Assembly: GCA_016717285.1 (NCBI GenBank)
Contig: JADKFU010000005.1
Coordinates: 914,501 to 978,500 of the forward strand
Source: Chitinophagaceae bacterium
Lineage (GTDB): Bacteria; Bacteroidota; Bacteroidia; Chitinophagales; UBA10324
DNA: 64,000 nucleotides
Direction: 5' to 3'
Numbering within the stretch: position 1 is the first letter of the stretch; every line of letters begins with the position of its first letter. The notes beneath the pieces were generated by a model, which was not told where the DNA came from, did not search any database, and was given only the letters and a program-made list of their open reading frames with translations. The translations under genes were made by a program, and so were the position numbers. Below, one piece after another: positions 34,684 through 44,925 of the stretch.

Positions 34684-36801
34684 ATGAAAATTTCTACTGC
34701 TATATTTTTTGCCCTTTTATTTTTAGTCTTCACTACACCAAAAACCGCGAGTGGTCAGTTTCAATATGTATCACCGGTTCCGGGCAGCACCTATCACCAT
34801 CCTGAAACAAATATTATTTTAAGAAACGGATCAATGATTGACAAGTCTTCTTTAAGTTCGTTGTTGATTCATGTAACCGGTTCGTTAAGTGGGGTACATG
34901 CGTGCCGGATTGTATTGGCTGATGATGGTAAGACAATAGTCATTTATCCGCTTAAGAAATTTTCAGAAGGCGAGCAGGTTTATGTGAATGTGGCTGATGG
35001 CTTCCGCAAAACAAATGGAGCACTCATTTCAGGAACTGCATTCCAGTTTGATATTCATCCTGTTTATTCATCCAATGATAAAGAAAGTATCAGGCAAGCA
35101 CTTAAGTACGCAAAAGATATTGAGCTGATTGACTCCGGAATACCGGTTGACGCGCATGATGGTGATGTGCGGGATCTTTGTGCAATGCCAACTTATACCA
35201 TTACTTCTACAGGTAATGAATTAAAGCAGGATGTGTTTTACTTTAACTTCAGAGGTGGTGATGGATGTTTTGGTAAATCCATAATCAGCAATGAAGGTGA
35301 TTCACTTTATGCAACATTTGATGATGAACGCGGAATTGGTTTCACAATTAATAAAAACGGATATCTCACTTATTACAATTATGTAGACAGTTGTTTTGAT
35401 GTGATGGATTCATCCTACAATGTGGTAAAGCAGTATTTCATGGGAAATGGTTACCGTGCAGATGAACATGAGTTCCTGATTTATCCTGATGGAAAAAGTT
35501 TTATGATTTGCTATGACACACATCCGAATCAGGATCTCTCTGACCTTGGAGGTTTAGATACAGTAGATGTGATTGGTTGCGTGATACAGGAACTTGATGC
35601 AGATCAGAATGTGATTTTTCAGTGGCGAAGCTGGGATCATATGTTATATACGGATGCTATTGGGTGGGCTTTCATTGCAGTCACACAAGGTCAACCGGTT
35701 TTTGATTGGACCCATTCTAATTCGTTGGAACTGGATGCGGATGGTAACCTGCTGTTATCTTCCAGGCATTTATGTGAAATTACCAAGATTGATTTGACAA
35801 CAGGCGAGATGATGTGGAGGATGGGAGGTGACAATAACCAGTTTACATTTGTTGACGATCCTGATGCTACTCATTTCAGCGGGCAACACGATTTTCGAAG
35901 ACTCGCAAGTGGAAATTATACGCTTTTCAACAATGGTAATAATGTAACTCCGAATGTTTCAAGTGCAAAGGAATACCAGCTTGACCAGGTCAATAAAGTT
36001 GCTACGATGGTATGGAAATACAAACATCCGATGGTCGGCAATGTAAATGTTTTTGGTCCTGCCATGGGCAGTGTACAACGTCTTTCCAATGGCAATACTT
36101 TTATTGACTGGGGATTGTTGTCATCAAATATTAACCAGGTACCGCGCTTTTCAGAAGTGGATGCAGCGGGAAATATTGTTTGGGAATTTAACTTCGACAG
36201 TGAATACTATGTTTCCTATCGTGCACATAAATTTGACTGGAACCGGTGTGCACCTGTTGTAGATTCAATGTTTGAGCTTACTTACATTACTTCTGATTCG
36301 GCAGTACTTGAATGGTCTGTACCCAATTTTAATTCCTCTTTTATTTTTCAATACAAACTGGTCTCTGCTTCCGGCTGGACCTCTATTCCGGTTGAAACCA
36401 ATACTATTACACTTTCGAATCTCCAATCTGATTCATCTTATGCCTGGCGCATACAATCTGTTTGCACATCTGTGCAGGATTCTTCTGCTTATTCCGGAGT
36501 TGACACATTCACCACGCTGAGTACCATGACTGAATTTATTTCCGGTGAACAGTTTTCGATAGCAATGTATCCAAATCCTGCCACGGATAAATTAATAGTA
36601 TCATTTGGAATGAATCAATCAGTTCAGGTAACTCTTTCCTTGACCAACATTCTTGGAGAGATCAGTTTAGAAGAATCGTTCATGTCAGTAAAGGGAACTA
36701 ACTTTAACACAATAGACCTGCATCAATTGCCATCCGGAATTTACGTGGTAACGTTGCAAAGCTCCCATTCAACTTATAGAAAACAGTTGGTTGTGAGGTA
36801 G
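34684..36801 (+). CDS. Arylsulfotransferase-like T9SS-secreted protein
   Basis: The ATG at 34684 gives MKISTAIFFALLFLVFTTPKTASGQ, a signal peptide; the frame extends to 34639. The ~705-aa product has an N-terminal Ig-like domain and a central propeller-like region (about residues 170-520). That region includes DEHEFLIYPDGKSFMI, FDWTHSNSLELDADGNLLLSSRHLCEITKIDLTTGEMMWRMGG, FSGQHDFRRL and NGNTFIDWG, as in arylsulfotransferase (ASST) proteins. A fibronectin III-like domain follows, then a type A sorting tail (MYPNPATDKLIVSF). Substrate unknown, and sulfotransferase activity is not assured, since many Bacteroidota homologues are uncharacterised. Confidence 0.8.
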   Translation: MKISTAIFFALLFLVFTTPKTASGQFQYVSPVPGSTYHHPETNIILRNGSMIDKSSLSSLLIHVTGSLSGVHACRIVLADDGKTIVIYPLKKFSEGEQVYVNVADGFRKTNGALISGTAFQFDIHPVYSSNDKESIRQALKYAKDIELIDSGIPVDAHDGDVRDLCAMPTYTITSTGNELKQDVFYFNFRGGDGCFGKSIISNEGDSLYATFDDERGIGFTINKNGYLTYYNYVDSCFDVMDSSYNVVKQYFMGNGYRADEHEFLIYPDGKSFMICYDTHPNQDLSDLGGLDTVDVIGCVIQELDADQNVIFQWRSWDHMLYTDAIGWAFIAVTQGQPVFDWTHSNSLELDADGNLLLSSRHLCEITKIDLTTGEMMWRMGGDNNQFTFVDDPDATHFSGQHDFRRLASGNYTLFNNGNNVTPNVSSAKEYQLDQVNKVATMVWKYKHPMVGNVNVFGPAMGSVQRLSNGNTFIDWGLLSSNINQVPRFSEVDAAGNIVWEFNFDSEYYVSYRAHKFDWNRCAPVVDSMFELTYITSDSAVLEWSVPNFNSSFIFQYKLVSASGWTSIPVETNTITLSNLQSDSSYAWRIQSVCTSVQDSSAYSGVDTFTTLSTMTEFISGEQFSIAMYPNPATDKLIVSFGMNQSVQVTLSLTNILGEISLEESFMSVKGTNFNTIDLHQLPSGIYVVTLQSSHSTYRKQLVVR

Positions 36802-36842
36802 CATTCAGTTACCATGCAACCATTTTACATTCAAATTATAAA

Positions 36843-38876
36843 TCAACGCTCCTGCTTCAATAACTTTACCTGTAGTGTCTTATCAGGAAGACTTATCTGC
36901 AATAAATACATACCTGCTGATTGGTGGGAGAGATCTATTGGAAGCTGATTGGTACCGGAATATAATTCTGTTGATTTCTTCTCAATAAGTTTTCCCACCT
37001 GATCAAATACTGCATAAGAAATCACTGATGCATCATCTGCCACAACTTCTAAATGGATCAAATCATGAAAGGGGTTGGGATAAACATTCATTGTTTCATC
37101 GATGATTTGATTAGCAGATGTTCCGTTATTTTCTCCGGCATCGCGAAATACCGTACAGTGATAATGAAATGCATTGCTGTCAATCAGTCGTGCCACCACG
37201 GCATCAATACCACCGTGGTAACTTCCATAAAGTTTATGTATCGAGGGCCCGAGTTGCGCAGCAATGTCAATGCTTCTTGAATTGAAGGCCACATACAATT
37301 CTCCATACTTCGTGATAGCGAAAGATGGATTGTAACTCAATTGATTCTCTCCATTTACTTCATTGCCTGAGCCGCCTAAATAGGTGGAGAAAACAAGCGA
37401 CTGACCGACAGGTTTATCCGACAGTTCAGCAATAAAGGCATCACCAACCGTGCCCGGACAATAATTTGCACCCGGTTTTCCATTGATGTATTTAAGCATT
37501 GGATCTTTCAGTGGAAAAGGTGTGAAATTGTCGGGATTCGGAACCGGCAGACAACTTTCTTTCTGTGAGCTATAGGTGATTCCACCAATGATTACATGAT
37601 CTTCTTTCGCACCTTTTCTCCAAACCAAACCAACTGATTCTTCATCAGCATATCCTCCGAAATAAGTACCCCAAAAAGGAGCACCACCTGCGTTGGGCAA
37701 TTTGATTACAAAGGCGTCGAACTGACCATTTCTTGTTGAGTCGTATCCGTGTGCCCAGGGCAGGTTTGCGCTGTTGGTCTGACCCACCAGAATAATATTT
37801 CCATTATTGTCAACATCCATATCGCGCGCACGTTCGATGCCGGTGCCGCCAATGTATGTAGCCCATGTTTTGGTGTAGGTGCCATCACCATCATCATCTT
37901 CCCACTTGCCAACAAACGCATCAAGGTCCCCACTTAACGAAATATCAAACGCATTGCCTTCTGCAATGCCACTTGAACTCGGCGTAGTGCCATCAATAAA
38001 AATATCCGGCGGATTTGTGCCTTGCTGGTAAACCGTGATGCCATGACAACGGTCTTTTCCGGCGCCGCCGATGTAAGTAAAATAGTCAAGGGAATGAAGA
38101 TCTGAAGAGAATGTTGCGAAGAATCCATCCCCCGCACCTTCAAAAGTAGTATCCTCTGTATGAACTGCATTTTTATACAAGTCAGCGCTTTCAGTGTAAC
38201 CAACCACCAAAACTTTGTGATTGATAATGGTTATTCCAAGTATCTGATCCACTTCTTCTGTTATTGCATCATTGCCACCGAAATAAGTCCATCTCTGAAG
38301 GTCACCTTTCTGATCATATTTAGCGATAAAACCGTCCCAGGTACCAACAGGAGTATCACGAAACGGAGTGGGACCACCATCACATGTAAATGCTAAGGGA
38401 CCTGTTCCACTGGTCTTCATTTCTCCGGCTACATATACAAAAGTATTTCCTGAAGCATCGTAGTCCATCGCAAGGGAATATGCATAATCAGTTTTCTTTT
38501 TATTGCCAAGATATCTTGAATATAGTAATTCACCACAACGGTTATATTTTGCAAGCAATACATCTCCTTTTCCAAAAGAGAGGAGATTTCCCGGACACGA
38601 TTCGGTGGTTCCTAATGCAGAACGAGTTCTTCCCACTACGTAAATATTTTCCGGATTTTGGTTGTCCACTTTTATATCATCAATCAATTCATCATCTTCA
38701 AAATTCCAACCTGTTGCATCATCGCTGAAGTAGGCACCCCAATCCACAATGTTGTATTGTGCTTCAGAAGAAATTGCAAGACACAGGAAAATAAAAAACA
38801 AGCAGCCAGCATGAAGTAATTTAACTGTTTGTTTTTCAAATGGGTCCTTTGAAAATGAATTGAATAACTGTCTCAT
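36843..38876 (-). CDS. SBBP-repeat beta-propeller protein with T9SS tail
   Basis: 677 aa with a signal segment ending AISSEAQYNIVDWG. Repeats of the SBBP type run through the protein: YSRYLGNKKKTDYAYSLAMDYDASGNTFVYVAGEM, WTYFGGNDAITEEVDQILGI, FTYIGGAGKDRCHGITV, WATYIGGTGIERARDMDVDNNGNIILVGQT and FSTYLGGSGNEVNGENQ, each with the Y-x-G-G core. The tail (VYPNPFHDLIHLEV...GMYLLQISL) is a type A sorting signal. It is probably a secreted or surface-bound structural protein. It converges on the arylsulfotransferase-like gene. Confidence 0.85.
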   Translation of the reverse strand: MRQLFNSFSKDPFEKQTVKLLHAGCLFFIFLCLAISSEAQYNIVDWGAYFSDDATGWNFEDDELIDDIKVDNQNPENIYVVGRTRSALGTTESCPGNLLSFGKGDVLLAKYNRCGELLYSRYLGNKKKTDYAYSLAMDYDASGNTFVYVAGEMKTSGTGPLAFTCDGGPTPFRDTPVGTWDGFIAKYDQKGDLQRWTYFGGNDAITEEVDQILGITIINHKVLVVGYTESADLYKNAVHTEDTTFEGAGDGFFATFSSDLHSLDYFTYIGGAGKDRCHGITVYQQGTNPPDIFIDGTTPSSSGIAEGNAFDISLSGDLDAFVGKWEDDDGDGTYTKTWATYIGGTGIERARDMDVDNNGNIILVGQTNSANLPWAHGYDSTRNGQFDAFVIKLPNAGGAPFWGTYFGGYADEESVGLVWRKGAKEDHVIIGGITYSSQKESCLPVPNPDNFTPFPLKDPMLKYINGKPGANYCPGTVGDAFIAELSDKPVGQSLVFSTYLGGSGNEVNGENQLSYNPSFAITKYGELYVAFNSRSIDIAAQLGPSIHKLYGSYHGGIDAVVARLIDSNAFHYHCTVFRDAGENNGTSANQIIDETMNVYPNPFHDLIHLEVVADDASVISYAVFDQVGKLIEKKSTELYSGTNQLPIDLSHQSAGMYLLQISLPDKTLQVKLLKQER

Positions 38877-39341
38877 AAAAAATGCATTCAGAAGTTTAAA
38901 AGAATGACATCACCTTCAATCTGTTCAATAGATAGTTTATGATAGGAAAGCTTTAACGATTGCTTCAATAACGCGTTGATATACTCAGTATTTCCTGCTT
39001 TGGTTTTTCATCTACCAAGTTAAGTCAAGTTTAATAGAATAAAGGAAACAAATTTATATGCGTATTAATTAACGCCATATAGAGGCGCATCAGAAGGATG
39101 AAATGCAATTCCTTTTCAAAAAGCTGAAATCCATTCTTTGAATTGGGTTGAATTTATTCGAAAGAATGAGTGCGGCTTGTGGGGATTACTCATTATCAGC
39201 CAAAATAAATAATGACTGATCAACCGGGCCATTCCGTTATCTATCAACGGCCAATTATTACACTGGTTGAAACCGGAGGCAATAGATAACTCCTACACCC
39301 GATCAACTGCTGAGTAATACCACTCTCAACTGATAAAATGA
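38877..39341. other. Intergenic stretch without a visible gene
   Basis: No coding region is convincing. A TAAATTTG on the minus strand at 39056-39049 could be a -7 box for the SBBP gene, but it is about 170 bp away and no -33 element is clear. Confidence 0.4.
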
Positions 39342-39372
39342 TTTTTTAATAACGTTAAAGGTTATTAAAAAA
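39342..39372 (-). terminator. AT-rich hairpin terminator of the DEAD-box gene
   Basis: A perfect 12-bp stem (TTTTTTAATAAC and its complement) with a 7-nt loop lies 30 bp beyond the end of the helicase gene. Read on the minus strand it ends in T residues. Confidence 0.7.
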
Positions 39373-39401
39373 AGATTGATGTCTATTGACGTGAGGAAAC
39401 G

Positions 39402-41099
39402 CTAGTACCTGTTCCTTTCTTTCGGTTTTTGAAATGATGAACTGCCTTTCCGGTGTGGTTTTCTTTCACGGCGTTCTTCATTTTCATTCTGTACTTCTAC
39501 CCGAATGCGCCTGCCACGGTAAGATGCACCTTTGAAAGCATGCACTACGGGGTTTACAAATTGATCATCAACATAAAAAAAAGAATACGCTCCTTTGAGC
39601 TTGAGGTTCATTATTTCTTTGCCTTTCAATTGAGTAGCCTGCCGGATGATTCCCAATAATTTTTCTTCGGTAAGCTCATCCATCTTCCCAAGATTGATGA
39701 ACATGCGTTCACCATTGTGAGATTCTCCGGAAGAAGCATAGTCACGGTCACGGTAGGAAGTAGTAGTACGTTCCTGTATGTTAAGGTCACGAGCTCCGCG
39801 ATAGTAATCCAGGAACCGGTTAAATTCAATAGAAGCAAAACGTTTAATAACTTCTTCTTTGCTCAGGTCTTTAAACTCTTCCATTACGGAAGGCATAAAG
39901 GGTGACATTTCTTTTTCATTTACTGTTACACCATGCACACGTTTAATCAATGCAAGCAGTTGTTGTTCGCAAACCTGCAATCCTGTAGGGACTTTTTTAC
40001 GTTCAAATTTTGTCTGAATTTTTTTCTCCAGTTGTCTGATCTTCGAAATGTCGCGATCGTCAACCAATACCATGGAGATGCCGGTCTTTCCTGCACGTGC
40101 CGTTCTTCCACTGCGGTGCGTATAAAAATCCATATCATCAGGCAAGTGAAGATTGATGATGTGTGATACATCATTCACATCTATTCCGCGTGCAGCAACA
40201 TCAGTGGCCACCAACAGTTGCAGGGTCCGGCTTTTGAAAGCACGCATCACTTTATCACGTTGTGCCTGCTGCAAGTCTCCGTGGAGGGAATCTGCGTTGT
40301 ATCCATCTTTAATAAGTGTTTCCGCTATCTGCTGCGTTTCCGCTTTCGTACGGCAGAAAATAATTCCATAAATGTCAGGTGTGAAATCTACAATCCGTTT
40401 CAATGCCGAATATTTCTCGCGGCTGTTCACTACATAGTATTGATGTTCTATGTTTTCATTGGCGGTATTCGCTGTTCCGATCTGCACCTCGAACGGATTA
40501 TTCATGTATTTTTTAGAGATGCGCCTGATTTCGGGTGGCATGGTGGCTGAAAAAAGCCAGGTCATTTTTTCCGCAGGAGTTGATTTTAAAATTTCATCAA
40601 GGTCTTCCTGGAAACCCATGTTCAGCATTTCATCGGCTTCATCCAATATTACAAAGCTTATAGTTTTGAGGTTGACGGCCTTTCTTCCAATAAGATCAAT
40701 GAGACGCCCCGGCGTTGCCACCACAATCTGAACTCCGTTGCGAATGGTGCGCATTTGTTCCATAATGCCTGCACCACCATACACTGCAACTGTTTTTATT
40801 GCAGGAAGCCGTCGTGCGTAGCTCTTAATGTCGCTCGTGATTTGCATGCACAGTTCACGGGTTGGAGCAAGTATCAATGCCTGCGTATGCGCCAGGTCAG
40901 GATTGATCAATTGTATCAGCGGTAATCCGAAAGCAGCGGTTTTACCTGTACCGGTTTGGGCGAGGGCAATAAGGTCACGATTATTGACTAATAATCCAGG
41001 AATCACTTTTTCCTGAATTGGAGTGGGGGTTACAAAGCCCATTGTTTCTATAGCCTCCAGAATTGGCTGTGATAGCCCGAGGTCTGAAAAAGATTGCAT
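39402..41099 (-). CDS. deaD: DEAD-box RNA helicase (DeaD/CsdA-like)
   Basis: 565 aa. Motifs in order: Q motif GFVTPTPIQEKVIP, ALAQTGTGKTAAFGLP (I), APTRELC (Ia), TPGRLIDL (Ib), VILDEADEML (II), LFSATMP (III), IIFCRTKAETQQIAETL (IV), LVATDVAARGIDV (V) and HRSGRTARAGKTG (VI). Residues ~470-545 form a DbpA-like RNA-binding domain (MFINLGKMDELTEEKLLGII...VHAFKGASYRGRRIRVEV), and the tail is basic. This is the DeaD/CsdA architecture, linked to ribosome assembly and RNA decay, often in the cold. Single gene with its own terminator. Confidence 0.93.
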   Translation of the reverse strand: MQSFSDLGLSQPILEAIETMGFVTPTPIQEKVIPGLLVNNRDLIALAQTGTGKTAAFGLPLIQLINPDLAHTQALILAPTRELCMQITSDIKSYARRLPAIKTVAVYGGAGIMEQMRTIRNGVQIVVATPGRLIDLIGRKAVNLKTISFVILDEADEMLNMGFQEDLDEILKSTPAEKMTWLFSATMPPEIRRISKKYMNNPFEVQIGTANTANENIEHQYYVVNSREKYSALKRIVDFTPDIYGIIFCRTKAETQQIAETLIKDGYNADSLHGDLQQAQRDKVMRAFKSRTLQLLVATDVAARGIDVNDVSHIINLHLPDDMDFYTHRSGRTARAGKTGISMVLVDDRDISKIRQLEKKIQTKFERKKVPTGLQVCEQQLLALIKRVHGVTVNEKEMSPFMPSVMEEFKDLSKEEVIKRFASIEFNRFLDYYRGARDLNIQERTTTSYRDRDYASSGESHNGERMFINLGKMDELTEEKLLGIIRQATQLKGKEIMNLKLKGAYSFFYVDDQFVNPVVHAFKGASYRGRRIRVEVQNENEERRERKPHRKGSSSFQKPKERNRY

Positions 41100-41418
41100 T
41101 AAAATTTGATTAAGGTAATTGGGTGAGAATTAATGGCCGCAAGGTACGGCGTATTGGGCAGATTAGGGAGTAAGCGCTTAATATAGTTTGACAGGTATAT
41201 GAACATTCAAATAGAAGTGGCTTTTCCAGACATGACAGAACAATATATAAATATTGAAAACCGATCAACCTGAAATACACGAGTCGATGCAAGTCATTGC
41301 AATTCCCAATTCCCAATTCCTATTCCGTCTTCAGACTCAAACCGAAATTACTGTTGAACGATAGATCAACTTCCGATACACAAATGGCAGAACCTGGATT
41401 GTTTTTGTTTGCTTACGA
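41100..41418. other. Intergenic stretch, nothing recognised
   Basis: About 320 bp between two minus-strand genes. It holds no supported coding region or RNA; it is probably the leader of the helicase gene. Confidence 0.4.
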
Positions 41419-42024
41419 TTAGAATCCGATTCCTAAAAAAAGATATACATACGATGGATGCGATTTGTCATCCTTCAGGATACTAGTGACACCATAAGCA
41501 TATCCAACTCTTGCACTTACAATGAGCACATCAACATCCAGCCCAAGTGTAGGATCGAAGTGAAAGCCGGTAAATTCGTCCTCCGAAATTCCAAGTTCAT
41601 CATCAGCTTGTTTACTTACAACAAAGCCCGGCAATGCGCCTGCAAAAGCACGAATGTTAAATGCATTATTTGTAGTTGGTAACAAACTCAGTCCAACTAA
41701 AAGCGGAACCTTGATTTCAGAATACGAAATATTGCCGATCTCAGCGTTGCTTATTGATGCAACAGTGGAAGCAAAATGATAATAGTATAAACCTGTTTGC
41801 CACCAAAAATGTTTGCCCCGCATATAAGAAAGGCCAATCTGGTAGCCGATTTTACTATCCGTCACAAATTCATTTTCATCTACAACTGGCTTATTCCAAT
41901 TCAGACCTAATTGAAAAGAAATCTCACTTTTTTTATCGCTACTGCTTTTTTCATCTTGAGCAAATAGAGCATTCTGAAAGAAGAGTCCCGAGGTTAACAG
42001 GAGGATGAAGAAAAATCGTTGCAT
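41419..42024 (-). CDS. PorT-family-like outer-membrane beta-barrel protein
   Basis: The ATG at 42024 gives MQRFFFILLLTSGLFFQNALFAQ, a signal peptide; the frame extends to 42081. The 201-aa product has the alternating strands of small 8-stranded barrels: ISFQLGLNWNKPVV, KIGYQIGLSYMRGKHFWWQTGLYYYHF, SEIKVPLLVGLSLLP and VGYAYGVTSILKDDKSHPSYVYLFLGIGF with a terminal aromatic residue. The K-I-G-Y-Q-I-G and S-E-I-K-V-P-L phrases are typical of the PorT-like family in Bacteroidota. Function unknown. Confidence 0.75.
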   Translation of the reverse strand: MQRFFFILLLTSGLFFQNALFAQDEKSSSDKKSEISFQLGLNWNKPVVDENEFVTDSKIGYQIGLSYMRGKHFWWQTGLYYYHFASTVASISNAEIGNISYSEIKVPLLVGLSLLPTTNNAFNIRAFAGALPGFVVSKQADDELGISEDEFTGFHFDPTLGLDVDVLIVSARVGYAYGVTSILKDDKSHPSYVYLFLGIGF

Positions 42025-42217
42025 GTTGATTAATTTTATTTGTGAAAGTGCGATTGAAAATCTTTTAATGTTCAGTCGCAAATTTGGTAAAAATAGCTTG
42101 CATTAATCACTGACCTTGAAATTCAGCAAGTCATATCGCAGACAATTATTGAATACTCAATCAGCTCAGCACTTATAATTTCTTTCAATTCCATTCACTA
42201 CATTAGCGCTCGTGCTT

Positions 42218-42225
42218 TAATTTTG
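42218..42225 (+). promoter_or_regulatory. Putative -7 box of the sdh operon
   Basis: TAATTTTG matches TAnnTTTG and lies 82 bp before sdhC. A -33 element is not clear. Confidence 0.4.
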
Positions 42226-42307
42226 CATTGTTCGGAACAATTGCCGGAGCATTCGGACGCACAGATTTTCATCCTATACTTTTCACTTACTAAATCAATT
42301 ATCCTCC

Positions 42308-42994
42308 ATGAGTTGGGTTACCCAGATGTTCACTTCTACCCTCGGAAGAAAATTTGTAATGTCACTTACCGGACTTTTTCTTTGTTCGTTTCTCATTGTT
42401 CACTTAACCGGAAACCTGCTTACGCTTGTGCCTGATAATGGACTCACCTTTAATGCATTTACCCATTTCATGGAAAGCAATATCCTCATCAAGATCATGG
42501 AGGTGGTGCTTTTTGCAGGTTTTATTATTCACATTATTCAGGCGGCAGTTATCTCGTATAAAAACAGGGAATCGCGACCGGTTAAATATGCCGTTTCTGC
42601 GGGAACTTCCAACAGTACCTGGTATTCGCGCAACATGGGAATTTTAGGCGTTATCATTCTAATTTTCCTGGTGATTCACCTAAAAGATTTTTTCTACGAA
42701 TTAAAATTTGGTGATGAAGATTTCGGTGTAGATGCAAACGGAAATGTGAACCTGTTTAAAGAAACGGTAGGAGCATTTGGCTCGTTTCCCTATGCGCTAC
42801 TTTACTTCGTAGCGATGTTCGGATTGGGTTATCACCTGTGGCATGGATTTCAAAGCGCGTTTCGCTCATTGGGACTTATGCATACTAAGTATACTCCCGC
42901 GATTGAAGGTCTTGGAAAATTTTACACCATCGTCATCACCGGTGGATTCATGTTTTTGCCTGTTTACTGGTATTTGGTTCAACAGTTAAAATGA
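42308..42994 (+). CDS. sdhC: Succinate dehydrogenase cytochrome b558 subunit
   Basis: 228 aa with five hydrophobic helices. It opens with MSWVTQMFTSTLGRKFVMSLTGLFLCSFLIVHLTGNLL, where the His after I-V is a heme ligand candidate, then AGFIIHIIQAAVISYKNRE, IFLVIHLKDFFYELKFG and GLGYHLWHGFQSAFRSLG. The regular histidines fit the di-heme b558 family (SdhC of Bacillus, FrdC of Wolinella). It anchors the complex and passes electrons to menaquinone in the inner membrane. sdhA starts 10 bp downstream. Confidence 0.93.
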   Translation: MSWVTQMFTSTLGRKFVMSLTGLFLCSFLIVHLTGNLLTLVPDNGLTFNAFTHFMESNILIKIMEVVLFAGFIIHIIQAAVISYKNRESRPVKYAVSAGTSNSTWYSRNMGILGVIILIFLVIHLKDFFYELKFGDEDFGVDANGNVNLFKETVGAFGSFPYALLYFVAMFGLGYHLWHGFQSAFRSLGLMHTKYTPAIEGLGKFYTIVITGGFMFLPVYWYLVQQLK

Positions 42995-43004
42995 TTCGTC
43001 AGCA

Positions 43005-44921
43005 ATGGCTTTAGATGCAAAAATTCCTGCTGGTCCGCTGGAAAGTAAATGGACAACTTATCGCTCTACCGTTAAACTGGTGAGTCCTGCAAACAAGAGA
43101 AAATTAGATGTGATTGTAGTAGGAACCGGTCTGGCCGGCGCTTCCGCTGCAGCATCACTGGCTGAGCTGGGTTACAATGTAAAAGTTTTTTGCTTTCAGG
43201 ATAGTGCACGCAGGGCGCATTCTATTTCCGCGCAAGGCGGTATTAATGCTGCCAAAAATTATCGCAACGACGGCGACAGCATTTATCGACTGTTTTATGA
43301 TACTATAAAAGGTGGTGACTATCGTGCAAGAGAAGCCAATGTATATCGGCTTGCTGAAGCAAGTGTGAGTATTATTGATCAATGTGTAGCACAAGGTGTT
43401 CCGTTTGCACGTGAATATGGTGGGTTGCTCGACAACCGTTCATTCGGTGGTGTGCAGGTTTCACGAACGTTTTATGCTCGTGGTCAAACAGGACAACAAT
43501 TGCTGATTGGTGCTTACCAGGCATTAGAGCGTCAGGTAGGTTTGAAGAATGCGGAGTTGTACACGCGGCATGAAATGCTGGAAGTGGTGATTAAGAATGG
43601 CAAGTCCGTCGGCATCATTGTGCGTGATTTGGTAACCGGAGAAATTCAGCGGCATGGTGCACATGCTGTCGTGCTCGCAACGGGCGGCTATGGAAATGTT
43701 TTTTTCCTTTCTACCAATGCAATGGGTTGTAATACCACTGCTATCTGGCGCGCTTATAAGAAAGGGGCTTATTTCGGCAATCCATGCTTCACACAAATAC
43801 ATCCTACGTGTTTACCGCAGCACGGCGATTATCAATCGAAGCTTACACTGATGAGTGAATCGTTGCGGAACGATGGACGTGTTTGGGTGCCAAAGGCAAA
43901 GGGAGAAAAACGTAAAGCAGCAGATATTCCTGAAGCTGAACGCGATTATTATTTGGAAAGAAAATATCCATCTTTCGGAAATCTTGTGCCACGTGATATC
44001 GCGTCTCGTGCGGCAAAAGAAGTTTGTGATGAAGGTCGTGGCGTAGGTTCAACTGGTCTCGCTGTCTACCTCGATTTTGCAGATGCCATAAAAAGGTTAG
44101 GCAAGGAGGTGGTAAGTGCGCGTTATGGTAACCTGTTTGAAATGTATGACAAGATCACTGCAGACGATCCATACACAACTCCGATGATGATTTATCCGGC
44201 AGTGCATTATACCATGGGAGGACTTTGGGTGGATTATAACCTGATGACTACCGTACCTGGTTTGTATGCTACAGGTGAATGTAATTTTTCTGATCATGGT
44301 GCAAACAGGCTTGGTGCTTCTGCATTGATGCAAGGTTTAGCAGATGGTTATTTTGTTTTGCCTTATACCATTGGTGAATATTTGTCGGGTGAAATCTTAT
44401 CAGGAAAAGTGGATACCAACAGCAGTGAGTTTGCAGATGCGGAAGCAGACGTGAGAAAACGTCTTTCCGCTTTCGTAAATAACAAGGGCACGAAGTCAGT
44501 TGATTATTTCCATAAGCAATTAGGAAAAGTGATGTGGGATGATTGCGGCATGGCGCGTAACCGTGAAAGCTTAACAAGAGCTGCATCTGAAATCGCAAAA
44601 ATTAAAACTGCTTTCTGGAGTGATGTACGTGTTCCGGGTACGGAAAACGAATTCAACCAGGAACTTGAAAAAGCATGTCGTGTAGCAGATTTTATTGAGC
44701 TGGGACAACTGATGGTACAGGATGCGCTGGCACGTGAAGAGAGTTGTGGAGGCCACTTCAGAACAGAATTCCAGACAGCGGAAGGCGAAGCATTGCGCCG
44801 TGATGATGGGTTCATGTATGTGAGTGCTTATGAATTTAAAGGAGAAGATGTGTTGGCGGAGTTGCATAAGGAGGAGTTGAAGTATGAGGTGGTGCATCCG
44901 ACGCAGAGGAGTTATAAGTAG
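43005..44921 (+). CDS. sdhA: Succinate dehydrogenase flavoprotein subunit
   Basis: 638 aa. FAD-binding start VIVVGTGLAGASAAASLAELGYNVKVF (about residues 33-59), the flavinylation region around RRAHSISAQGGINAAKNY with His for covalent FAD, GGYGNVFF, then QIHPTCLPQHG, NDGRVWVP, ASRAAKEVCDEGRGVG (with the catalytic Arg region) and HYTMGGLWVDYNLMTTVPGLYATGECNFSDHGANRLGASALMQGL. Length and motifs match the non-proteobacterial SdhA/FrdA form coupled to b558. It oxidises succinate in the TCA cycle, or reduces fumarate. sdhB follows only after a ~550-bp insert. Confidence 0.95.
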   Translation: MALDAKIPAGPLESKWTTYRSTVKLVSPANKRKLDVIVVGTGLAGASAAASLAELGYNVKVFCFQDSARRAHSISAQGGINAAKNYRNDGDSIYRLFYDTIKGGDYRAREANVYRLAEASVSIIDQCVAQGVPFAREYGGLLDNRSFGGVQVSRTFYARGQTGQQLLIGAYQALERQVGLKNAELYTRHEMLEVVIKNGKSVGIIVRDLVTGEIQRHGAHAVVLATGGYGNVFFLSTNAMGCNTTAIWRAYKKGAYFGNPCFTQIHPTCLPQHGDYQSKLTLMSESLRNDGRVWVPKAKGEKRKAADIPEAERDYYLERKYPSFGNLVPRDIASRAAKEVCDEGRGVGSTGLAVYLDFADAIKRLGKEVVSARYGNLFEMYDKITADDPYTTPMMIYPAVHYTMGGLWVDYNLMTTVPGLYATGECNFSDHGANRLGASALMQGLADGYFVLPYTIGEYLSGEILSGKVDTNSSEFADAEADVRKRLSAFVNNKGTKSVDYFHKQLGKVMWDDCGMARNRESLTRAASEIAKIKTAFWSDVRVPGTENEFNQELEKACRVADFIELGQLMVQDALAREESCGGHFRTEFQTAEGEALRRDDGFMYVSAYEFKGEDVLAELHKEELKYEVVHPTQRSYK

Positions 44922-44925
44922 TAAT

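Noticed and set aside
41110..41316. 68-aa frame between the helicase and the beta-barrel gene
   Set aside because: Composition and length suggest chance; no motif, signal sequence or ribosome-binding context supports it.
44504..44897. Two overlapping minus-strand frames within the 3' part of sdhA
   Set aside because: They are fully opposite a certain gene and lack any domain signature.
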